Source of the DNA: Candidatus Levyibacteriota bacterium
GTDB lineage: Bacteria > Patescibacteria > Microgenomatia > Levybacterales > UBA12049
Direction: 5' to 3'
DNA: 18,899 nt
Assembly: GCA_003173915.1 (NCBI GenBank)
Contig: PPGL01000080.1
Span: 1-18,899, forward strand
Positions 6,822 to 12,993 of the stretch are shown piece by piece (the stretch's first letter is position 1; every line of letters begins with the position of its first letter). The translations under genes were made by a program, and so were the position numbers. The notes under the pieces were generated by a model. It worked only from the letters and a program-made list of their open reading frames with translations. It ran no database searches and was not told the origin of the DNA.

Positions 6822-7511
6822 TCAATTTAAGGAATTAAGAATTGTCACTTCTCCGCCACAGAAACGATTTATTAACGATATTAATTCTTTTACTGCGTTT
6901 TGGATATATGCATTTTCCGTATTACTGTTTCCTTGTATGATGAAAAATGTATCTTGGGAATTAAGAGTAATTTTTGTAGGTTCAACTTGTAAAACTTCAA
7001 GTCTACAAATAATATTTTCTTCGTCATCGATATACGCATATTCTCCTGGGAAAACCGAAACTGGATCCTTGCTCCCAAGTGGTAAAAATTTTTCTTTACC
7101 GTTTGTTAAACGTAAGGATATATTTCCTTGTACATAATTAAGATCGTGCGCTCCTAGTGCAAGACGGGTTTTAAGTGAAATAAGATTGTAAATATCAACA
7201 ACACTATTAATTCGTGGAAAATATCCTTTATCAATAAATCTTCGTACCAACACCTCTGGAGACGCTGGATAATCTCTATTACTTCTTCCAACTTTTGTAT
7301 GCAAATCACGAAATCCCATTAAAACCTTATCTTCCTTATAGTTGTAATTGATCTCATTTAAATGGTTCGAAAGAGTATGTAATTCTTTTGTTAAATAATC
7401 ATCCAATTCATTGCTAGATTTAGTGTTTTTTATTTCAGCTATTAGCAGTGTTACTATCTTTACACCCAATTTTAATACATCTTTAGAAACAGTAAATTTT
7501 AAATCTTTCAT
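6822..7511 (-). CDS. B3/B4 tRNA-binding/editing-like domain protein
   Basis: A 229-aa cytoplasmic protein resembling the stand-alone B3/B4 domain found in phenylalanyl-tRNA synthetase beta subunits, where it contributes to editing of mischarged tRNA. The supporting segment is RSNRDYPASPEVLVRRFIDKG (split here: RSNRDYPASPE and VLVRRFIDKG), then PRINSVVDIYNLISLKTRLALG and AHDLNYVQGNI; the long N..V...N..S...L.LGAHDL pattern is characteristic. The N-terminal ~65 residues are helical. The C-terminal part (PGEYAYIDDE, TFFIIQGN) completes the domain. The start codon is only 12-14 nt downstream of a hairpin with a T-run, so expression may be governed by transcription termination in the leader (7521-7620). 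Biochemical function of free B3/B4 proteins is not firmly known. Confidence 0.75.
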   Translation of the reverse strand: MKDLKFTVSKDVLKLGVKIVTLLIAEIKNTKSSNELDDYLTKELHTLSNHLNEINYNYKEDKVLMGFRDLHTKVGRSNRDYPASPEVLVRRFIDKGYFPRINSVVDIYNLISLKTRLALGAHDLNYVQGNISLRLTNGKEKFLPLGSKDPVSVFPGEYAYIDDEENIICRLEVLQVEPTKITLNSQDTFFIIQGNSNTENAYIQNAVKELISLINRFCGGEVTILNSLN

Positions 7512-7520
7512 ATAAATATC

Positions 7521-7563
7521 AAAAAACCTCCCAAGTTGGGAGGTTTAAAATGATAAACCTCCC
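7521..7563 (-). promoter_or_regulatory. Putative transcription attenuator: two mutually exclusive hairpins
   Basis: Three segments on the minus strand: GGGAGGTTTA (7563-7554), TAAACCTCCC (7547-7538) and GGGAGGTTTTTT (7532-7521). The second can pair with the first (10 bp, 6-nt loop) or with the third, giving a terminator-like stem of about 9 bp with a T6 run. The T-run ends 9 nt before the ATG at 7511. Seen directly: the complementarity. Inferred: that the first pairing prevents termination. Confidence 0.6.
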
Positions 7564-7565
7564 GC

Positions 7566-7607
7566 CTATAGAGATTTCATCATTACATCCATTATTTTTA
7601 TAGCCAT
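7566..7607 (-). CDS. Possible 13-codon leader peptide (MAIKIMDVMMKSL)
   Basis: A mini-ORF whose ATG (7607) lies 7 nt after TAAAAT (7620-7615), the same spacing as the full-length genes here. Its TAG stop (7568-7566) is 2 nt before the first arm of the attenuator. A ribosome stalled on, or released from, this peptide could influence folding of the hairpins. The peptide is Met-rich (4 of 13) and Ile-rich, which could matter if codon stalling is sensed. It could instead be fortuitous within a small RNA. Confidence 0.4.
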   Translation of the reverse strand: MAIKIMDVMMKSL

Positions 7608-7614
7608 TAATTCT

Positions 7615-7642
7615 ATTTTACACGTTTCATATTAAAAAGCAA
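7615..7642 (-). promoter_or_regulatory. Promoter of the B3/B4 leader
   Basis: Minus strand TTGCTT (7642-7637), 16-nt spacer, TAAAAT (7620-7615). The same TTGCTT-N16-TAAAAT arrangement precedes the Tat-protein gene at 12994. Confidence 0.5.
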
Positions 7643-7654
7643 CTTCCGAAAGAA

Positions 7655-7748
7655 AAAGTTTCCATTCTTTGATTCTAGCCACAAACTCGTCAATTTCTTG
7701 ATTCAAAATAAGAAACTCAAAGTCTGCAGGTATAGATTGGTTTGATAA
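7655..7748 (+). repeat. Second repeat type, copy A
   Basis: Contains TAGCCACAAACTCGTCAATT, TCTTGATTCAAAATAAG and AAACTCAAAGTC, followed by TAGATTGGTTTGATAAACTA. It matches 10848-10965 over roughly 75 nt. It occupies much of the 284-nt gap 7512-7795. Confidence 0.7.
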
Positions 7749-7795
7749 ACTAAATTGTTTATTCCTAGAGAAGTAAGAGTGTTAGAAATTGGAAC

Positions 7796-8419
7796 TCATT
7801 GTAAAGCAATTAGCACTTGTGGATCAAATAACCCAATTTCTTTACAATAAGCAACGACTTGCTCAATAGAAGTAAACTCTGGATTTCTTCTACGGATTCT
7901 TCTAAGCATAGTACGTACTTGAGCATGAACATAATCTGGGTCTCTTCGTGTCATTTCCGCTACTTTATCCCAATCTATCCTTGGGTGCATTAAACTCTCC
8001 GCTATCTTAAATATCCGTAGCTCATTTATAGAAATTTCAATCTCGTTACAAACAATCATAATAGATCTTCCTTCCTGTCCTCCTGCATGTGTCCCCCAAA
8101 TGTAAGCTTCAAGATTTGTATCTGTTTGAATAGTAAAAGGTGACTGAGTTCTTCTTGCTCTTTCTTGAGGAATTGGAATATCACTCTGCTTCCTTTCTGC
8201 AAGTTCACCAAGCACTCTATCTGATAATAACCCTCGTTCTCTGAGCATTTCTACAAATCTTACATAATTTATTTGTTCTCCAGGATGCATATCACTATAC
8301 CTTTGAAAAGCACGGATACGAAAATTCTGAACAGTTTGCTCTTGTGTATTTAGAGCAGCTGCTACTTTTGTAGCAGGAAACGTATGGTGAAGCGGTAATA
8401 TGCTAGCTATTCCAAGCAT
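7796..8419 (-). CDS. Internally duplicated helix-rich protein, possibly DNA-binding
   Basis: 207 aa from ATG 8419. Two copies of one ~70-residue domain are visible: about residues 1-68 (LGIASILPLHHTFPATKVAA, VQNFRIRAFQRY, INYVRFVEMLRERGLLSDRVL) and about residues 132-203 (INELRIFKIAESLMHPRIDW, VHAQVRTMLRRIRRR, IEQVVAYCKEIGLFDPQVL). Each is helix-rich with an Arg-rich third helix, compatible with a tandem helix-turn-helix protein; this is inference. The frame stays open upstream to 8560, and that extension (TTPQGRAISRRGKFTIEV) resembles the segment preceding the second domain (ERARRTQSPFTIQ). The ancestral protein was therefore probably longer, but no ATG, GTG or TTG exists there. GATAAT ends 6 nt before ATG 8419, so a shortened leaderless product is possible. 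Otherwise it is a 5'-truncated pseudogene. Confidence 0.6.
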   Translation of the reverse strand: MLGIASILPLHHTFPATKVAAALNTQEQTVQNFRIRAFQRYSDMHPGEQINYVRFVEMLRERGLLSDRVLGELAERKQSDIPIPQERARRTQSPFTIQTDTNLEAYIWGTHAGGQEGRSIMIVCNEIEISINELRIFKIAESLMHPRIDWDKVAEMTRRDPDYVHAQVRTMLRRIRRRNPEFTSIEQVVAYCKEIGLFDPQVLIALQ

Positions 8420-8567
8420 TAATACATTATCTACAGTTAATTTAAGTCCAGTGCGTGAGTCGGAAGGGAGAACTTCAATGGTAAATTTCCCTCTTCGAGA
8501 AATTGCTCTTCCTTGAGGTGTAGTAATTATTCTTTCTTGGCTTATATAGTTTACTTTATATTACAAT

Positions 8568-8672
8568 TGAGGCTAAGAATCAACTCTTTAAAGCTGAGTT
8601 GTAATTCTTTGCAGTATAAAAAACCACTTTAAAATATACTCCTCCACTTGGTCCCAACTTATTTCTGAAATA
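8568..8672 (+). repeat. Dispersed repeat copy
   Basis: TTGAGGCTAAGAATC near the start, then ACTCCTCCACTTGGTCCC, AACTTATTTCTGAAAT; the GTCCAC core is lost (ATTTATG instead). It lies between two minus-strand genes but in the plus orientation. Confidence 0.7.
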
Positions 8673-8687
8673 TTTATGTGATTTTAT

Positions 8688-8927
8688 TTATTGTTGAGAA
8701 TTTATGTGAAGTTGTTTCTCAATTGTCTGTATGCGTTCCTCGTGGCTGTTATATCCTTCGTTTATTACATCAGTGAGAACTTGAATAGTGTCTTCTTGGC
8801 TCTTGGTAATTTCTTGTTTTAAGTCTGCTTTTATTTGCTCTGCAGATCCTCTTATTTCTTTCCTCAAAAGTTCAGTGTGAGAAGTAAGTAATTCTCCAAT
8901 TTTCTCAAGAATTTTATCTTCGTTCAT
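8688..8927 (-). CDS. Small coiled-coil protein, unknown function
   Basis: A 79-aa protein that is almost entirely charged amphipathic helix: MNEDKILEKIGELLTSH, ELLRKEIRGSAEQIKADLK, EERIQTIEKQL. Heptad-like spacing of I/L residues predicts a coiled coil. There is no membrane segment, signal or Cys. Similar short coiled-coil ORFs are common in CPR genomes and are not functionally assigned. TATAGT (minus strand, near 8943-8938) ends 10 nt before the ATG at 8927, so the leader would be very short or absent. It is a single-gene unit between repeat copies. Confidence 0.7.
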   Translation of the reverse strand: MNEDKILEKIGELLTSHTELLRKEIRGSAEQIKADLKQEITKSQEDTIQVLTDVINEGYNSHEERIQTIEKQLHINSQQ

Positions 8928-8974
8928 ATAATTACATACTATACTTTTCTTTTTACTGTTTCAAGTAGATATAG

Positions 8975-9170
8975 TGTTTTAATACCTACCTGTGATAATT
9001 CCTTGAATTTGGACTGAAGCTATTCCAGAGAATTGGATACCACTTCCATACATACTTCTCCACCTGGTTCCAACTTATTTCTGAAATGTCCACTCGAAGC
9101 TAAAGTCTGTAAAGGTCTACTTATTCTTTCGTATTCCTGAAGCTAAATTAGTTCAAGTCCCTCATGCTCA
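8975..9170 (+). repeat. Dispersed repeat, full-length copy with T-arm-like end
   Basis: GTTTTAATACCTACCTGTG, CCACTTCCATACATACTTC, CACCTGGTTCCAACTTATTT, CTGAAATGTCCACTCGAAGC, then GAAGCTAAATTAGTTCAAG and TCCCTCATGCTCA. It fills most of the 307-nt gap 8928-9234; the rest holds the promoter of the next gene. Confidence 0.8.
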
Positions 9171-9198
9171 GTAAATTTTTTAGTCTCAAGCTCTCTTT

Positions 9199-9227
9199 TT
9201 CTCAGCATGTTAATACTGTGATAGAAT
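9199..9227 (+). promoter_or_regulatory. Promoter of the DHFR/RibD-like gene
   Basis: Weak -35 TTCTCA (9199-9204), 17-nt spacer, TAGAAT (9222-9227), 7 nt to the ATG at 9235. Leaderless start. Confidence 0.5.
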
Positions 9228-9234
9228 AATTTTA

Positions 9235-9834
9235 ATGAGAAAGATCATTGTTGTTGAATTTCTTACCCTTGATGGCGTTATGCAGGCGCCAGGTGCTTCA
9301 CAAGAAGATACTAGCGAAGGTTTTAAATACGGTGGATGGATGGGTCCATATTTCGGTAACGACGAAGTTGCTGGTCATGAAATGGAAAAACAAATGAAAG
9401 AGACAGCTAGTTTACTCCTCGGACGAAAAACATACGATATCTTTGCGGGATATTGGCCAGAACATACAGAAACATGGCCTCAGGTAAACAAAATTACAAA
9501 ATACGTTGTTTCAAAAACACTTAAAAACTCGAAGTGGATAAATACTGTCATTCTCACAGATGTTAGCGAATTAAAAAAAATAAAGAACTCAGCCGGTCCA
9601 GACCTACAAGTTTACGGAAGCGCCAATCTTGTTCAGACATTAATGGAGCATGATTTGGTGGATGAATTTTGGCTTAAAATATTTCCTATTACTTTAGGAA
9701 GCGGAAAACGGTTGTTTGATAAAGGCACAATACCTGCTTCCTTCAAGCTCTTTGAATCTAAAATTTCTCCAAATGGAATAATTTTCGCTTACTACAAACG
9801 TGATGGAGAAGTCAAAACAGAATCAATAGTATAA
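9235..9834 (+). CDS. Dihydrofolate reductase / RibD C-terminal family protein
   Basis: A 199-aa cytoplasmic protein of the RibD_C/DHFR-like superfamily. Family features: N-terminal strand MRKIIVVEFLTLDGVMQAPG, then LLLGRKTYDIFAGYWP (about residues 61-76), YVVSKTL, a Rossmann-like LQVYGSANLVQTLMEHDLVD (about 122-141) with the GS(A)xL nucleotide-binding loop, and FPITLGSGKRLFD (about 149-161). These proteins bind NADPH, but the substrate of stand-alone members of this size is not known, and there is no thymidylate synthase nearby to argue for a folate role. It is followed after 104 nt by a VOC-family gene with its own -10. Confidence 0.9.
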   Translation: MRKIIVVEFLTLDGVMQAPGASQEDTSEGFKYGGWMGPYFGNDEVAGHEMEKQMKETASLLLGRKTYDIFAGYWPEHTETWPQVNKITKYVVSKTLKNSKWINTVILTDVSELKKIKNSAGPDLQVYGSANLVQTLMEHDLVDEFWLKIFPITLGSGKRLFDKGTIPASFKLFESKISPNGIIFAYYKRDGEVKTESIV

Positions 9835-9840
9835 ATTAGC

Positions 9841-9900
9841 AGCCCAAACTCATCGAGAATTTGCTTTGAAATAACAATCTCAGAACTCAAGTTCTATTTG
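9841..9900 (+). repeat. Second repeat type, degenerate copy B
   Basis: CCCAAACTCATCGAGAATTT, CTTTGAAATAAC and ATCTCAGAACTCAAG align in order with 7675-7720 and 10880-10915. The similarity is weak and assigned by eye. Confidence 0.35.
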
Positions 9901-9931
9901 TTACCTATTCTTCATAAAGATATAGTATACT
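9898..9931 (+). promoter_or_regulatory. Promoter region of the VOC gene
   Basis: TTGTTA (9898-9903) is 17 nt before TATAGT (9921-9926). TATACT (9926-9931) overlaps it and lies 7 nt before the ATG at 9939, which is the spacing typical of this window. Confidence 0.5.
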
Positions 9932-9938
9932 GAGTAAG

Positions 9939-10835
9939 ATGCAAAGAATTGTTCCAAATTTTTGGTTTGATCATACTGCCAAAGAAGCCGCTGACTTCTA
10001 TATATCAGTATTTACAGATAGCAAAATTATTTCGCAGTCTTACTATCCAAAGACTGCAGAAGAAGGACTTGCTGATTTTCAAAAGGATTTTGCTGGAAAA
10101 GTATTGACAGTTGATTTTGAGCTAAGTGGATATCGGTTTATAGCAATTAATGCTGATACAACGTTTAAGCCGAATCCATCAATTTCATTTTTTTATACCT
10201 GTGATTCAAAAGAAGAAATCGATGCATTATGGAAAAAATTATCAGAGAGTGGTAAAACACTGATGGATCTTGGGGAATATCCATTTAGTAAATATTATGG
10301 TTGGGTACAGGATAAGTTTGGTTATAGTTGGCAGCTAATATTAAATAAACCTGAGGGTGATAAACGTCCTAAAATTGTTCCTTCACTACTGTTTACGAAA
10401 GAACGGGATGGGCAAGCAGAAGAAGCAATGAGGTTTTATACGTCTGTTTTTACAGATAGTGAGGTAAGTAAGAATCTTAATAAGTATCCAACTGAGATGG
10501 GGTCAGATCGAGAAGACAAGATTTCCTATGCTGATTTTAGGCTTTTTGATCAATGGTTTGCTGTTATGGATGGTGGAAAGGAGCATGATTTTACCTTTAC
10601 TCCGGCAATTTCACTGATGATATTATGCAAAAATCAAGAAGAAATTGATTATTATTGGGGAAAACTATCTGCAGTACCTGAAGCAGAACAGTGTGGTTGG
10701 CTCCAAGACAAATATGGTGTTAACTGGCAAATTACTCCAGAAAATATAGAAGAACTATTAAAAGTCCCAGGAGCATTTAAACGAATGATGGGTATGCATA
10801 AGCTTGATATGGCAAAATTACAAAAAACTGAATAA
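9939..10835 (+). CDS. Double-domain VOC (PhnB-like) protein
   Basis: A 298-aa protein made of two copies of the glyoxalase/VOC fold of the PhnB subtype. Each copy opens with a P.L/NxxF...A.FY.SVF.DS pattern: IVPNFWFDHTAKEAADFY plus SVFTDSKI near residues 4-29, and KIVPSLLFTKERDGQAEEAM with FYTSVFTDSEV near 144-175. Each ends with a CGWLQDKYGVNWQI/GWVQDKFGYSWQLI strand (about 124-137 and 250-264). VOC proteins often bind a divalent metal and small molecules; PhnB-type duplicates are commonly annotated by homology to methyltransferase-like domains without proven activity. The gene may be cotranscribed with the upstream DHFR-like gene or use its own -10. It ends before a second-type repeat. Confidence 0.88.
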   Translation: MQRIVPNFWFDHTAKEAADFYISVFTDSKIISQSYYPKTAEEGLADFQKDFAGKVLTVDFELSGYRFIAINADTTFKPNPSISFFYTCDSKEEIDALWKKLSESGKTLMDLGEYPFSKYYGWVQDKFGYSWQLILNKPEGDKRPKIVPSLLFTKERDGQAEEAMRFYTSVFTDSEVSKNLNKYPTEMGSDREDKISYADFRLFDQWFAVMDGGKEHDFTFTPAISLMILCKNQEEIDYYWGKLSAVPEAEQCGWLQDKYGVNWQITPENIEELLKVPGAFKRMMGMHKLDMAKLQKTE

Positions 10836-10847
10836 ACCGCTGTTTTG

Positions 10848-10965
10848 GAAAAAAACTCTCCAGTCGTTAATTTTAGCTACAAACTCGTCAATTTCTTGGT
10901 TCGAAATAAGAAAATTAAAGTCCACAAATAACGATTAGATTGATTTTTCATTCTAAATTATAATA
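10848..10965 (+). repeat. Second repeat type, copy C, with hairpin-like arm
   Basis: TAGCTACAAACTCGTCAATT, TCTTGGTTCGAAATAAG, AAAGTCCACAAATAACGA, then TTAGATTGATTTTTCATTCTAA, whose ends pair with one mismatch. The last half matches the arm of the first repeat family (2435-2471, 3830-3863), so the two types share a 3' module. Confidence 0.7.
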
Positions 10966-10996
10966 TAAATTCATCTAACATATTACCTTATATTAG

Positions 10997-11002
10997 TATA
11001 AT
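10997..11002 (+). promoter_or_regulatory. -10 element of the kinase-like gene
   Basis: A perfect TATAAT (10997-11002), 9 nt before the ATG at 11012. No clear -35 is seen. An ATG overlapping it (11001) opens only four codons. Confidence 0.55.
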
Positions 11003-11011
11003 GAGCTCATT

Positions 11012-11751
11012 ATGAATGAGCGCCCTGATCCAAATCGTGGCTTAACAGGAGGTGGAGATGGAAGATTCTTTGTAAGGTATCAGGATTCCAATAAAATTGA
11101 TAGATATATCACTCATGTCCATAATTTGAATGCAACAAGTTTAACGCCTCGTTTTATTAGACGGATACCTAGTGCATATTACCCACACTCTGATCTTCTT
11201 ATTTATGAACGTGTATATGGACATAATCTTTCGGAATTACCTTCTGATATGAGAGAGCAAACATATACAAATGCATTTGCCAAAAAGTTAGCACAAGTTC
11301 TTACAGATTTGCATAATGCTGGATTTACTCACGGAGATGCGCATGCAGGGAATTTCATGCTTGAGGATGAAACGGGGAAAATAGTTATCGTTGATGATGA
11401 GACCATAGGTCCTGTTGATCCTGAACTGAAGTTGCCAAGACAATTGGCGGACATACTTTTAGGTACATATTTACAAGAGAACCCTTTTTTATTAGTAATG
11501 GAATTGAATCGTATTAAAAAATACATACACGAACGACAAATTTTTATGTTTATCCACCTGATACAACATTGAAAAGTATGTCTCAAAGGGAAAGGCAAGA
11601 AATTGAAGTAGATGCGTTATTGGAAGTATTAAGAGATAGAAATATAGCAAATAAAGTGGATCCAGAATTACTTAACTTTATTAGGGATGCTATGGTTGAT
11701 GCAACAATACCAGATGACTTAAATAGAATATTTAATCTTGAAAATATCTAA
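11012..11751 (+). pseudogene. Protein-kinase-like (Bud32/APH-like) phosphotransferase with a frameshift
   Basis: The first frame (11012-11572, 186 aa) has kinase hallmarks: a Gly-rich GLTGGGDGRFF (10-20), a hinge-like LLIYERVYGHNL (62-73), helix AKKLAQVLTDLHNAGF, the catalytic loop THGDAHAGNF (106-115; D109 and N114) and the metal-binding IVIVDDETIG (124-133). The normal N-lobe is very short and no clear Lys-bearing strand is obvious. Near 11540 the reading frame breaks. The plus-one frame continues with FYVYPPDTTLKSMSQRERQ and runs to 11751. Adding one T to the TTTTT run at 11541-11545 restores a 246-aa protein ending LNRIFNLENI. Small kinases of this type (Kdo kinase, Bud32, aminoglycoside kinase relatives) differ in substrate, so none is assigned. 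The catalytic core lies upstream of the break and could still fold. Confidence 0.65.
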
Positions 11752-11786
11752 GTTATTCCAATAATTCCTTGTGGTATTAACTCAGT

Positions 11787-12576
11787 CTAAGTTGTGGGAT
11801 CCAGTAGAGCTTTACAAACTCTTCCAATACGGATGCCATTTGTTGTTCTTAGGGCGTGTATTTCTTCTTGAGTTGCCCAATATATTAAAGGAGGTATCCT
11901 ATTGTGCTCAATAAGTTCTGATACTTCTGTTAGGGTTTGTTGATTTACTGATTTTTGACCTCTGTATTCTTCTAACAAAGTGTATAATTGTTGAGCATTA
12001 ACCATTTGTGATGCATCATGCAATTTTCGTTCCACACGTGGATCAGTAATATGTGCGTCATGTACTTCTGCGGCAATAAGCATTGTCCCTGTATTCCATC
12101 CTCTTCTGGAAGTAGCATCTCTGTGAGAGTGAGTACGTTTATCTTCACTGATAACAATAGTCTTCACATCATCAGGAGTAAGAATGCCAAATTCATCTAC
12201 TAATTCTTCTCTTACTTCACGTCTTGGACTTTGTTCGATTCCAACTCCTCTGTTAAACCACGAAAGCACAGCTTCTTCATTTAAAGCTGTATCCTCCATA
12301 AGGAAGCGTGCATCGTTGTTATGCTCCAACATCACTGGTTCACGTAATCTTAAAGCTGTTTGTAAACTTGCTCTTCCTTCTTGAGTTAATTCGACGCCTC
12401 CTCCTATTGGTGTTAATACGATATCTGCACCTCTGTAAAGACGTCCTTTATTAATCATAAGTGCGTAACGACCCTGAGAATCTCTAAGGGAGACAAAGCT
12501 GTTACAACTTACTCTAATAAACTCAGGTGAAATTCCTTGTATTTTTTTCTCCACGAGCTTCTATCGGAGGCTGCAT
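11787..12576 (-). pseudogene. SMODS-associated-NUDIX-like (S-NUDIX) protein, probable one-base frameshift near the start
   Basis: The main frame gives 255 aa from GTG 12554. It shows a NUDIX-type layout with a long insertion: VLTPIGGGVELTQEG (46-60), about 50 residues including DARFLMEDTALNEEAVLSWF, then the helix RREVREELVDEFGIL (111-125). A Gly-rich PxGGG turn, an intervening ~50-60 aa, a WF..R..E and REV.EEL segment is how I recall the SMODS-associated NUDIX family linked to CBASS-like nucleotide signalling. In the strict Nudix helix the usual Arg is replaced (E-E-L-V-D-E-F-G). TATACT ends 8 nt before an ATG at 12576 that opens MQPPIEARGEK; removing one A from the A7 run (12542-12548) would fuse it to the main frame (262 aa). 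If GTG 12554 is the true start there is no frameshift. No cyclase or effector gene is adjacent. Confidence 0.55.
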
Positions 12577-12619
12577 AAGCAGGTAGTATAAATTATTGAG
12601 AAACCAATTTCAATTTAAA

Positions 12620-12770
12620 GTTAAAATACTTCACTGTGATTCTACTCCAAAGCTAGTTCGTGCCTAACATTTAATACTTCCCACCACTTCCAAATATACT
12701 CTTCGGTTCGGTTTCAACTAATTTCTGAAACGTCCACAAACTACGGTTAGACTGTCAATATAATCCGTTG
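12620..12770 (+). repeat. Dispersed repeat, full-length copy with degraded arm
   Basis: AAAATACTTCACTGTGATTC, CCAAAGCTAGTTCGTGCCTA, CCACCACTTCCAAATATACT, TTCGGTTTCAACTAATTTCTG, AAACGTCCACAAAC, then GGTTAGACTG...AATCCG, an imperfect arm. It lies between divergent genes. Confidence 0.75.
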
Positions 12771-12802
12771 ATTCTCGCAGACCCCGTTAATCATCTTATA
12801 GT

Positions 12803-12831
12803 TTTACTTTTCACTTTTCTCTTGCTATAAT
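12803..12831 (+). promoter_or_regulatory. Promoter of the 33-codon mini-gene
   Basis: TTTACT (12803-12808), 17-nt spacer, perfect TATAAT (12826-12831), 6 nt to an ATG at 12838. Confidence 0.65.
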
Positions 12832-12837
12832 ACTTTG

Positions 12838-12939
12838 ATGCGAGAAAGACAAAAAGATGTGTATAGAAGGGTAGGGAGTTTTATTCAAATTGAAGATAAT
12901 GCAATTGATGCAAACTCGGGAGCGCTAGTTATTCAATAA
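12838..12939 (+). CDS. Small leaderless ORF, 33 aa (or small RNA)
   Basis: The ORF begins MRERQKDVYRRVGSFIQIED and ends GALVIQ. It has a basic first third, then an acidic and small-residue tail; no membrane segment. Three facts support a real transcription unit: a good promoter, an ATG at exactly the leaderless distance, and a hairpin with T-runs just after the stop. The function is unknown. It could be a small protein, a leader peptide for the Tat-signal gene 54 nt downstream, or a small RNA whose ORF is incidental. Confidence 0.5.
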   Translation: MRERQKDVYRRVGSFIQIEDNAIDANSGALVIQ

Positions 12940-12976
12940 GCTTTTAAAAGACTAAAAGTTTGCTTTTTTATTTTTT
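12938..12976 (+). terminator. Intrinsic terminator after the mini-gene
   Basis: AGCTTTTA (12939-12946) faces TAAAAG plus bulged TTT plus GCT (12953-12964), followed by TTTTTTATTTTTT. The T-rich tail overlaps the promoter region of the next gene. Confidence 0.6.
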
Positions 12977-12987
12977 GTAAGTAAAAT
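12960..12987 (+). promoter_or_regulatory. Promoter of the Tat-signal protein gene
   Basis: TTGCTT (12960-12965), 16-nt spacer, TAAAAT (12982-12987), 6 nt to the ATG at 12994. Leaderless start. Confidence 0.55.
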
Positions 12988-12993
12988 TAAGTT

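Noticed and set aside
7521..7563. Simple plus-strand terminator
   Set aside because: On the plus strand the hairpin is followed by TTTAAAA, not a T-run, and no plus-strand gene ends before it. The T6 run is on the minus strand.
12012..12384. Plus-strand ORFs opposite the S-NUDIX-like gene
   Set aside because: They are antisense to a convincing protein, Ser-rich, and without promoters at the spacing used elsewhere.
11012..12576. Kinase plus S-NUDIX as one defence operon
   Set aside because: The genes converge tail to tail, so they are not cotranscribed, both may be frameshifted, and no effector, cyclase or nuclease is next to them.
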